A DNA stretch of 64,000 nt from Chromatiaceae bacterium (GTDB taxonomy: Bacteria > Pseudomonadota > Gammaproteobacteria > Chromatiales > Chromatiaceae), in the NCBI GenBank assembly GCA_024235175.1, contig JACKMX010000002.1, positions 434,001-498,000 of the forward strand. Direction: 5' to 3'. Positions 43,884 to 51,224 of the stretch are shown in pieces. The first letter of the stretch is position 1, and the number at the start of each line of letters is the position of its first letter. Under the pieces are notes generated by a model. That model was not told the origin of the DNA. It was given only the letters and a program-made list of their open reading frames with translations, and ran no database searches. The position numbers were made by a program, and so were the translations under genes.

Positions 43884-43957
43884 ACATTACTAAAGCCGTG
43901 TTCTTGTTTGATTTTTTTGTGAGCCAGTTCGCATGTTTTGCTGTTTTGCGGTAAATG

Positions 43958-43974
43958 TGTAAAAAAACCTGACA
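43958..43974 (-). promoter_or_regulatory. Upstream activator element of the second PEP-CTERM gene
   Basis: The minus strand reads TGTCAGGTTTTTTTACA, 76 bp upstream of the GG-N10-GC site. Confidence 0.75.
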
Positions 43975-44103
43975 CCTGACTCATCTCCAAAAACACATTC
44001 AAATCGGTCAAAAATTCCTGAATTAAACACCCGTGCAAGCCCTTGACCTAACTTTTGCTTTAACCTGAGTATTAGGCTTGGTCGGTAGATGCCATGTTAC
44101 AGA

Positions 44104-44118
44104 GCAAACTTAATGCCA
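44104..44118 (-). promoter_or_regulatory. Sigma-54 promoter in the left inverted arm
   Basis: The minus strand reads TGGCATTAAGTTTGC: GG-N10-GC. It points towards the PEP-CTERM gene at 43752, 350 bp away, through the nearer promoter at 43869. Confidence 0.78.
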
Positions 44119-44192
44119 ATATCATTAATAAATTGTTTTTATTAACTTTTTTAAGCCTTAAAGGTATTTTAAACTGTCCCTGAAGTGAATAC

Positions 44193-44209
44193 TGTAAAAA
44201 TAGCTGACA
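44193..44209 (-). promoter_or_regulatory. Upstream activator element in the left inverted arm
   Basis: The minus strand reads TGTCAGCTATTTTTACA, 76 bp upstream of the promoter. Confidence 0.78.
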
Positions 44210-44334
44210 GATGTAAGAGACACGTACAGAGGAAGAATCGCTCTGAATTTCGTTCTTCATTTGCATAAACCCCACTGGTAGCGCCACAGAGACGCAGGGG
44301 GAAAAACAGAAACCGTGCATGGAGTGTAAGGACT

Positions 44335-44452
44335 TAGGGGCAAGGGCCCGGGAGAAACCGGTCTCAGCTCCTCTTGATCCTCGGCCCTTAGCCCTCGTTT
44401 GAAACTGCTGATCTATACAAATGGATTCACCATGGACCGGACGAGCAGGTAC
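44335..44452 (-). repeat. Dispersed repeat family 1, copy 4 (reverse)
   Basis: On the minus strand it reads TGCTCGTCCGGTCCATGG, TATAGATCAGCAGTTTCAAA, CGAGGGCTAAGGGCCGAGGA, AGAGGAGCTGAG, matching copies 1 and 2. The distal part is diverged. Confidence 0.75.
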
Positions 44453-44869
44453 CACAGGGTTTGACTTTATATAAGAGCTGCTGACGTGGTATCCGGAATT
44501 GTTATTCTATCTTCAACCTGCTTAGCTTCTTTGCCAGCGCATAAATCGAACAATTCCCAAATTTTGAAGATGGCCGAAGTTCATGGGTAATCGGGTAAGA
44601 CTATGCACCAGGCATCGGTTTTCTTTTTCTGGACGGAGCCTAAATGCCGACCGAAAAAACCGGCCTTGTGCATTATTAAGGAATTGCCCATTGGCACGAA
44701 CCTAGGTGATCAGGGGATCGGGTCGATCCGTAAACTGTTGCCGGTCCCCCCCTCTCGGCATTCCAGGTGCAACTTGAACAGAATCATTAAAAGGTGTCAC
44801 AATCCAGTCAACCACAGAATGAAGAACGAAATTCAGACCGGCTCTTCCTCTGTACGTCTCTTTTTCATC

Positions 44870-44887
44870 TGTCAGCTATTTTTTACA
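44870..44887 (+). promoter_or_regulatory. Upstream activator element of the GspC-like gene
   Basis: TGTCAGCTATTTTTTACA, with N7 instead of N6 between half-sites, ending 76 bp before the GG of the promoter. Confidence 0.75.
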
Positions 44888-44961
44888 GTATTCACCTCAG
44901 AGACAGCCTAAAATACCTGCAAGATTTATAAAAGTTAATAAAAACAATTTATTAATGATAT

Positions 44962-44976
44962 TGGCATTAAGTTTGC
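44962..44976 (+). promoter_or_regulatory. Sigma-54 promoter of the GspC-like gene
   Basis: TGGCATTAAGTTTGC, GG-N10-GC, identical to the site in the left arm. It lies about 150 bp before the start codon at 45128. Confidence 0.8.
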
Positions 44977-45127
44977 TTTATTACATGACATCCACCGAAC
45001 AGGCTCAATTGACAGTTAACACTTAGGTCAAGGGCTTGCACAGGTGTTTTCTTCTGGGATTTTTTGACCGGTTTGATTGATTGCGCAGATCGTTGGCGCA
45101 GTCATACAAAACCACGGGGATGATAAA

Positions 45128-46042
45128 TTGGACGCAGTCAACCTAAAAAGGCACCGGGCTCTCGACCTCGCACCCATCTCTATCGTGATTCTCTGCTGCG
45201 GCCTGACGTTGTCTCATCCGGCTGAAGCCTCTCTGTTCGACCCGGAACGCGGCCTGCAACAGGCGGGAGAAGCGACTACGAACAGCGGCGGCTCCCTGCC
45301 CCAACTGCGTCTGGACGGAATTTTGACCTTGGGTGACCACCACCGCGTGTTGATCGGCGGACCCGAGGGTGAAACCTACCGCTTTAACTGGCGGGGTGTA
45401 ATAGATGAGCCGATGGCTTTCAACGGGAAACTGGCTGACCGGCTGGCAGGTTATAAGCTCACTTCGGCGGATGCCCGCTCGGTCTGGCTGCAACTGCCTT
45501 CGGAAACCAGTTGTGCACCAGATCCGGAAAAGGGTATTGCCGCCTGTGAGAAAGGCCGCGTAAAACTGGCCCTGGTTCGCCGCGACTTCCCACAAAAGGC
45601 AGTGGAAAATGCAGCAGGAAACGGTGTTCAACAAGGAGCGAGTCGCGCCTTGGTTCCTAGACCGCAGCAGGGGAATAGCTCACCGCTGACAAACTATCAG
45701 ACCCGAAGCCGGAGCACAGAGCTGGAGATAAGCAGGACTCAGACGCAGGAAGAACAACAACGCGTGATTAATTCTGCGCCGGTCAGCTACTTTGGATACG
45801 CCATCCCCAGCGCCTCGCCGGAGTCATCTGCGCCGGCAGCGGAGAATTCGGGGGGAAGCAGCGCTCAACAGGGAAACAGTCCCGCCTCAACCAGTGATTC
45901 GCAGCAGCCGACGACACAGCAGCAGACACCCTCAGCACAGCAGCCGGTGGTGTTCGAGGATAGTCCCGAACAAGCCCAGTTGCGTGAGGAACAACAACGT
46001 CTGATCGATTCCGCACCGCCCGGCTACTGGGGAGTCGAATAG
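45128..46042 (+). CDS. Secreted/anchored protein with GspC/PilP-like domain
   Basis: A 304-residue protein. A TTG start at 45128 with GGGG upstream is favoured; it gives a hydrophobic N-terminal segment (APISIVILCCGLTLSHPAEA) serving as signal or anchor. Residues about 55-125 (LRLDGILTLGDHHRVLIGG..GYKLTSADARSVWLQLP) resemble the homology region of GspC/PilP inner-membrane connectors. The C-terminal half is Gln/Ser/Pro rich and holds a repeated motif: EEQQRVINSAPVSYFG and EEQQRLIDSAPPGYWG. The T2SS operon that follows has no gspC, so this may fill that role (inference). Confidence 0.6.
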   Translation: MDAVNLKRHRALDLAPISIVILCCGLTLSHPAEASLFDPERGLQQAGEATTNSGGSLPQLRLDGILTLGDHHRVLIGGPEGETYRFNWRGVIDEPMAFNGKLADRLAGYKLTSADARSVWLQLPSETSCAPDPEKGIAACEKGRVKLALVRRDFPQKAVENAAGNGVQQGASRALVPRPQQGNSSPLTNYQTRSRSTELEISRTQTQEEQQRVINSAPVSYFGYAIPSASPESSAPAAENSGGSSAQQGNSPASTSDSQQPTTQQQTPSAQQPVVFEDSPEQAQLREEQQRLIDSAPPGYWGVE

Positions 46043-46396
46043 GGTCCGAACACCTGCATTCATTCACCACCAGTCGTAACGGAGTGAATATTTACGGCCA
46101 AACACAGGCCGATGTGAAGTTTTTCCCCCGGTTCCACACTCAGGACTGAATCCCAGGTGCACTGCCTCCAACCAAACCTGGGTCTGTAACACTATTGCGG
46201 ATACCCCTCGTTGACGCTAACAAGTCGCTGCCGTCCATGTTCCCGCTAAATTTAAATTTAGCCGCGGATGGACGCTACAGACAAAACACAGATCAATGAT
46301 TCAGTGTATCTCGTCACCAACAGTGTGACATTCGGAACATGCCCATGCTGCGGGAGTAAGGCATGACCAGTGACCTTAATCGGGAAAGAGTGATAA
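46043..46396. other. Intergenic region before the T2SS operon
   Basis: No gene recognised. GTCAC/GTGAC near 46313-46328 form a small dyad. At the spacing used by the other promoters, TGTATCTCGTCACCAACA (46305-46322) keeps only TGT..ACA of the activator element. Confidence 0.45.
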
Positions 46397-46411
46397 TGGC
46401 ATCAAAATCGC
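46397..46411 (+). promoter_or_regulatory. Possible sigma-54 promoter of the T2SS operon
   Basis: TGGCATCAAAATCGC, GG-N10-GC, with TCGC at -12. It lies 38 bp before the gspL ATG, leaving a leader of about 26 nt. The activator element is degenerate, so control by the same factor is uncertain. Confidence 0.55.
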
Positions 46412-46448
46412 TTACGACGCTCAATATATTTAAGATAAACTGCGCCGG

Positions 46449-47651
46449 ATGAAATATTTGGCAAGACTAAGGGACCGCTGGGCCGATTTTCAGGATCTCC
46501 GCACACTGGGCGCAGCCGAGGCTGTGCTCACTTTGGATAGCGGCAAGCTGTTTTTCGTCGGGAGTCCCGCAGAGGCAGAGTGCGACCCCTCTTCCCCCGG
46601 TGCAGTCGCCTTGGCAGCTCTTTCACTGGGACTGGCAGCAGATTGCCGCGTGATTCTGCTGCTTCCCTCCGAACACTTCTCGACCTCAGAGCACCAGTTT
46701 GGCACGCTTGACCGCGGTGCTCTCCTGCGGGCGCTCCATTTCCAGCAGGATGAGCTGTTCCCGGGGATGGAGCCACTGGTTGTGACAGCTGCCTGCAGCC
46801 CCAGCCCCAGCCTTGCTCTATGGATGCGACGAAGTGAGCTGGAGCGCTGGCAGCATGCATTCGCCTCGGCAGGCTTGAAACTATTGGCCGTAGGCCCGCG
46901 CAACCTGTTCCGCCAGTATCTGGGGGTCACCGGGTTCAGCTCCCTGGACGGTAAATCCATGCTCGAAGCGACTGTGGATCCTCAGGGTGATCTGACCGGA
47001 TGGTCCATCAAAGAGAGCATTGAGAGAAATGGGAGTGAGGATGGTGATCGGGCCTCTTTCCCCTGGAAGGAGTTTAAAGGACGCTGGCGAATTCGGCGGC
47101 CCGACTATCTGTTCCTGTTGGAAAAAAGCAAGAGCCGGTCCCGGTTTGGGCTCTGGCTGGGTTTGGCGGTAGTTGCGGTTGGCATGCTGCTGACCTACGT
47201 GGTATTGCCCTTTACCCAGCAGTTGAATCTACGCGCCGAGTTGGAGCAGCAGGCGGCTGATCTGAGACAGCAGGCGGGTGATGTGCTGGCCCTGCGCGAG
47301 CAGGTTATGGCTCTGGAAGAGCGTCTGGCACCGGTCCTGAACTACCCAAAGATCAAGATCGGCACTCTGCTGATGCTACTGGACGAGAACCTCCCCAAGG
47401 AGAGCTGGCTGCTGGGTCTGCGGGTGACGGAATCGAATGTGGAGATCGAGGGCGTCAGCCCCGATCCCTCGCGCGTCATCGAATTGCTGTCGGTGCGGCC
47501 GGAGTTCTCGGATGTCGCATTCAGTAGGGCAATACAGCAGGACCTGCGCAGGGGCAGGGGCGAGGGAATATCCCAGTTTGGTATTCGGCTGAAGTTGACC
47601 GGTATCGACTTCGACGGGTGGCGCCAGTCAGTGAGAAAAAAAGATGAATAA
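46449..47651 (+). CDS. gspL: Type II secretion protein GspL
   Basis: A 400-residue inner-membrane assembly-platform protein that links the GspE ATPase to GspM. N-terminal cytoplasmic actin-like region (about 1-230), one membrane helix (LWLGLAVVAVGMLLTYVVL, about 237-255), a periplasmic coiled coil rich in Gln/Leu, and a C-terminal PilN/ferredoxin-like domain (WLLGLRVTESNVEIEGVSPD). It is recognised by architecture and position. First gene of gspLMEFDGHIJK; the stop overlaps gspM by 8 bases. Confidence 0.8.
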   Translation: MKYLARLRDRWADFQDLRTLGAAEAVLTLDSGKLFFVGSPAEAECDPSSPGAVALAALSLGLAADCRVILLLPSEHFSTSEHQFGTLDRGALLRALHFQQDELFPGMEPLVVTAACSPSPSLALWMRRSELERWQHAFASAGLKLLAVGPRNLFRQYLGVTGFSSLDGKSMLEATVDPQGDLTGWSIKESIERNGSEDGDRASFPWKEFKGRWRIRRPDYLFLLEKSKSRSRFGLWLGLAVVAVGMLLTYVVLPFTQQLNLRAELEQQAADLRQQAGDVLALREQVMALEERLAPVLNYPKIKIGTLLMLLDENLPKESWLLGLRVTESNVEIEGVSPDPSRVIELLSVRPEFSDVAFSRAIQQDLRRGRGEGISQFGIRLKLTGIDFDGWRQSVRKKDE

Positions 47652-48198
47652 GCACAGGCTGATCCAGTTGTTCCTGTTGGTGCTGGCGATTTTCCTCTCG
47701 TTCAAAGTAGTACCCATGGCAGGGGAGTGGAAAGCGTCACTGGGAGCCGATATCGAGCGGCTGATGGATCGCCGGGATCAGTTGAACCGGCTGCTGGATA
47801 GCCGGGAAGAGTGGCGCAGGCGGCTGGAGAAACTGACGAGCAGTGAAGCAACCCTCAGCGCCAAGTCTCTGCCGGGCGACCGCCCCGAAGTGGCCTCGGC
47901 ACGCCTGCAGAGTCTGTTGCGGGGCTACGCCGATGAAGCCGGGGTGGAGATCAGCTCGCTGTCGCTGCCGGAGATCGAAGTGGTTGGCGCCTGGCATCTG
48001 CTGCAGCAGGTGGTGGTCACACGAGGCACCGAAGCAGCAGTGCTGGGTTTCCTGGAACGTGTGGAGTCAGGCGAGAAGCTGCTCCGGGTAGTGGAATTCA
48101 ATATGCGTGAGACCGGCGCCAATAATCTGCAAAGCTCGGCGACGGTGGTTGGGTTTTTTCCGCTGCCGCCAAAGTCAAAGGCTAACGCTGATGAGTGA
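47644..48198 (+). CDS. gspM: Type II secretion protein GspM
   Basis: A 184-residue bitopic membrane protein: N-terminal helix (LIQLFLLVLAIFLSFKVV), coiled-coil stretch (about 35-75), then a small ferredoxin-like periplasmic domain (EVVGAWHLLQQVVVTRGTEAAVLGFLERVES). It partners GspL and GspF in the inner-membrane platform. It overlaps gspL upstream and gspE downstream by 8 bases each, so the three are translated together. Assigned mainly by size, topology and position, since GspM sequences are poorly conserved. Confidence 0.78.
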   Translation: MNKHRLIQLFLLVLAIFLSFKVVPMAGEWKASLGADIERLMDRRDQLNRLLDSREEWRRRLEKLTSSEATLSAKSLPGDRPEVASARLQSLLRGYADEAGVEISSLSLPEIEVVGAWHLLQQVVVTRGTEAAVLGFLERVESGEKLLRVVEFNMRETGANNLQSSATVVGFFPLPPKSKANADE

Positions 48199-49657
48199 CC
48201 TCCGGGAGATCAATCTGACCATGCTGGAACAGGTGCTGCTCTCCCAGGGCATGGTGCCGGCAGAGGATTACGAGTCGAGCGGGACCATCCTCTGCACCAG
48301 CGGGATCAGCGGGACGCAGCAGCAGAAGGTCCGCTTTATGTTGAGCGGGGCCCGCCACTTCCAAACCATCGATAATGAGGCCATGGAGCGCGCGATACGC
48401 TTCTGGCGGGCTGAACTCTCTCCGGGCAAGGAGGATGGTGACACGGGAGAGGAAGCGCTTGAGGCCGACGAAGAGCACCTGAAGGAGATCGCATCAGACG
48501 CGCCGGTGATCCGGCTGGTCAATCACTTTATCGCCCGGGCCCTGGATCTCTCCGCCAGTGATGTCCACTTTGAACCGGAAGAGAATGGACTGGAGGTGCG
48601 CGCCCGGGTGGATGGTGTGATGGTGAAGCTGGACTCCATCTCTGCTGCCAAACGCACCGCGGTGGCCTCCAGGCTGAAGCTGATGGCACGTATGGATATA
48701 GGTGAAAAGCGGCTGCCGCAGGATGGCCGTATCAGTTTCCCCCTGGGTGGAAAACGGCTTGACCTGCGCGTCTCCACGCTGCCGGGTGTGCACGGCGAAT
48801 CCATCGTACTGCGTATCCTGGACCGAGGTGACCTGGGCGCTGATCTGGACAGCCTCGGGATGCCTCCGGGGTTGTTGGCGCGCTATAACGCGATGATCCA
48901 GCAGCCGAACGGAATGATCCTGATCACCGGCCCGACCGGCAGCGGCAAAACCACGACGCTCTATGCCACCCTGGACAAGCTGAATACCGGTACCCAGAAG
49001 ATTATCACCGTGGAGGATCCGGTGGAGTACCAGCTGCCCGGGGTGACTCAGGTGCAGGTCAATTCCGCAATCGGACTGACTTTTGCGACCGGACTGCGCT
49101 CCATCGTGCGCCAGGATCCGGACATCATCCTGATCGGTGAGATACGCGACCAGGAGACTGCGGATATCGCCAGTGAATCAGCGCTGACAGGCCATCTGGT
49201 GTTCTCCACCCTGCATACCAACGATGCGGCCGGGGCGGTAAGCCGACTTATAGATATGGGTGTCGAACCCTACCTGATCAGCGCCAGCCTGCTGGCAGTG
49301 CAGGCACAGCGCCTGGTAAGACGGATCTGTCCACACTGTATTGCCGAGCATCCGCTGCAGGAGGAGGAGGCGCAGGTACTGAACCTGTCACGCCAGACAT
49401 TACCTGTGATCAAACGCGGTGGAGGCTGCGAAAACTGCGGCGGAACCGGCTATCGGGGCCGCATCGGATTGTATGAGCTGATGCCTTTCTCCTCAGCCAT
49501 TCGGCGGCTGGTCAACTCCGGAGCGGATACGGATGCAATCCGGGAGCAGGCAGTGACCGAAGGTATGATTACGCTGCGCCAGGATGCACTGGATAAGTTG
49601 AAACTCGGAATCACCACACCGGAAGAGGTGATCAGGGTTACCAGCGCCCGGCATTGA
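48191..49657 (+). CDS. gspE: Type II secretion ATPase GspE
   Basis: A 488-residue cytoplasmic hexameric ATPase that powers pseudopilus assembly. Walker A GPTGSGKTTTLYA, Asp box ITVEDPVEYQLPGVTQVQVN, Walker B DIILIGEIRDQETADIA, His box TGHLVFSTLHTNDA, and the C-terminal zinc motif CPHC..CENC. The N1E region (1-85) is shorter than usual and precedes an N2E domain from about 90. ATG 48191 is chosen because it overlaps the gspM stop; the frame opens earlier but without a protein-like N-terminus. A 129-bp gap to gspF is unusual within the operon. Confidence 0.93.
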   Translation: MSDLREINLTMLEQVLLSQGMVPAEDYESSGTILCTSGISGTQQQKVRFMLSGARHFQTIDNEAMERAIRFWRAELSPGKEDGDTGEEALEADEEHLKEIASDAPVIRLVNHFIARALDLSASDVHFEPEENGLEVRARVDGVMVKLDSISAAKRTAVASRLKLMARMDIGEKRLPQDGRISFPLGGKRLDLRVSTLPGVHGESIVLRILDRGDLGADLDSLGMPPGLLARYNAMIQQPNGMILITGPTGSGKTTTLYATLDKLNTGTQKIITVEDPVEYQLPGVTQVQVNSAIGLTFATGLRSIVRQDPDIILIGEIRDQETADIASESALTGHLVFSTLHTNDAAGAVSRLIDMGVEPYLISASLLAVQAQRLVRRICPHCIAEHPLQEEEAQVLNLSRQTLPVIKRGGGCENCGGTGYRGRIGLYELMPFSSAIRRLVNSGADTDAIREQAVTEGMITLRQDALDKLKLGITTPEEVIRVTSARH

Positions 49658-49786
49658 TTTCTTAGCGCAGTTAGATCGACGGTATCTGTTTACCTCAATC
49701 CCTGGATCATCGAATAGAACTACCTGTGATCAATTCACTAATGGTGTTATTCTGTATGGTTATTAAAGTTTAATAAACACAAGTTT

Positions 49787-50986
49787 ATGCAGCACTTTAA
49801 ATACACGGCGGTAGATCGCAAGGGAGCCCAGATTAGCGCAGCGGAGCTGGCTGACAGCGAATCTGAGCTAATCCACCGTCTGCGCGGCAAAGGGCTCAGC
49901 CCGATAAGAATTGAGCTGGATTCCGGCGGGACAAAGAGCGCGATCTCCTCTGAAATACGCAATGCCGATCTGGTAGATATCCTGCGCGGTTTGGGCACTC
50001 TGTTTGCCTCTCATATTCCGGTCGACCGGGCTCTGGGGCTGCTGGCACAGACCACAGACCGTGAGCCGGTGGTGCAGCTGGTGACGGGCTTGAGGGAAAG
50101 CGTCAGCCGGGGCGAGAGCCTGGCCGGGTCCATGGCCCAGCGATCCGATGTCTTTCCGAAGCTGGTGATCTCCATGATCAAGGCGGGTGAAGAGGCGGGT
50201 ATTCTGGAACAGCTGGTTCCGCAACTGGCCGATTTCCTGGATGAGCGGGAACAGACCAAGAAGCAGATCATATCCGCACTAATCTACCCTGCCTTCCTGT
50301 TGGGAGTGGGGGTGATCTCTGTAGCGCTGCTGATCGGTTTCGTGGTACCCAGTTTTGCTGATCTGTTCAGCCAGATGAAGGAGGGCATACCCGCGTCGGC
50401 CGCATTTCTTTTGGCCATGAGCGACTGGATCAGGAACTGGGGATGGACTCTGTTGGTGGCTCTGCCGACCCTGCCCCTGGGCTGGCGCCTGATGAACAGG
50501 ATGCCAGAGATGAAGTTCAGGCGCGATCGCTGGCTTTTGCACTCACCACTGTTCGGAACCCTGGTGCTGTACCAGGATTCGGCTCTTTTCTGCCGTACGC
50601 TATCTGCGCTGCTGGCGGCGGGGGTGCCGTTGATTCAAGGGCTTGCGATCACCCGCGGCGTGTTGTCGAACGAGGTATTGCAGCAAGGGGTGATGGCAGC
50701 GGAGGAGAAGGTGCGAGCCGGCAGCGGTCTGGGCCGGGCGCTTGAGGCTAACACCGAGTTTCCGACTCTGTTGAGCCGCCTGCTGGCCGTGGGTGAGGAG
50801 TCCGGTCGGACCCATGGCGTGTTGAACCAGCTCGCCCTCCGCTATGACCGCCAATTGAAGGAGCGCCTCTCCCGCCTGGTTTCGTTGATCGAACCGGTGT
50901 TGATCCTGGTACTCGGTGTGGTGGTTGGCGGCATAGTAATGACGATGCTGTCCGCTGTCTTCAGCATAAATGACATGGGAATGTGA
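49787..50986 (+). CDS. gspF: Type II secretion platform protein GspF
   Basis: A 399-residue polytopic inner-membrane protein with two T2SSF domains (about 70-190 and 270-395) and three membrane helices (about 165-190, 215-235, 370-392). Hallmarks: FKYTAVDRKG, GTLFASHIPVDRALGLLAQ, SMIKAGEEAGILE, FCRTLSALLAAGVPLIQGL, AVGEESGRTHGVL and LEPVLILVLGVVVGGIV-like end. It connects GspE motion to the pseudopilus. ATG 49787 follows an AT-rich stretch that could hold an internal promoter. Confidence 0.92.
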   Translation: MQHFKYTAVDRKGAQISAAELADSESELIHRLRGKGLSPIRIELDSGGTKSAISSEIRNADLVDILRGLGTLFASHIPVDRALGLLAQTTDREPVVQLVTGLRESVSRGESLAGSMAQRSDVFPKLVISMIKAGEEAGILEQLVPQLADFLDEREQTKKQIISALIYPAFLLGVGVISVALLIGFVVPSFADLFSQMKEGIPASAAFLLAMSDWIRNWGWTLLVALPTLPLGWRLMNRMPEMKFRRDRWLLHSPLFGTLVLYQDSALFCRTLSALLAAGVPLIQGLAITRGVLSNEVLQQGVMAAEEKVRAGSGLGRALEANTEFPTLLSRLLAVGEESGRTHGVLNQLALRYDRQLKERLSRLVSLIEPVLILVLGVVVGGIVMTMLSAVFSINDMGM

Positions 50987-51224
50987 GCCAGTTCCGGCCA
51001 TGCCCGGGATTACCACCCGTGGCGGCATGGCCAGATCTTCCGGAAGCGGAGGTCTGCCGCCTGCAGGCTGACTGCCTCTGCTCTGGTAAGAGGCACGACT
51101 AGGGGTAATGACAAGAACGAGAGTTGTATCCTTGACTAAAGTTCGGGTATAAGTCTGACGTTAAATTGCAGGAGCGGGCCCGTCCCACGTACGCATCAAT
51201 CGGCACCTGAAGGAAACAAACTTA

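Larger units (their letters stand above)
43999..44260 (-). repeat. Left arm of a 260-bp inverted promoter duplication
   Basis: Inverted and roughly 80% alike (by eye) to 44819-45082. Both arms include the activator element, the GG-N10-GC promoter, AACAATTTATTAATGATATT-type AT-rich spacer and the downstream GTGCAAGCCCTTGACCTAA block. The 560 bp between the arms holds repeat family 1 copy 4 and no gene. Confidence 0.85.
44819..45082 (+). repeat. Right arm of the inverted promoter duplication
   Basis: Mirror of 43999-44260, facing the GspC/PilP-like gene. It starts ATGAAGAACGAAATTCAGA and ends GACCGGTTTGATTGA. Confidence 0.85.

Noticed and set aside
43808..44038. 76-codon frame between the two stacked promoters
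   Set aside because: TTG start without ribosome site, covers the activator element and promoter at 43869; not counted as a gene.
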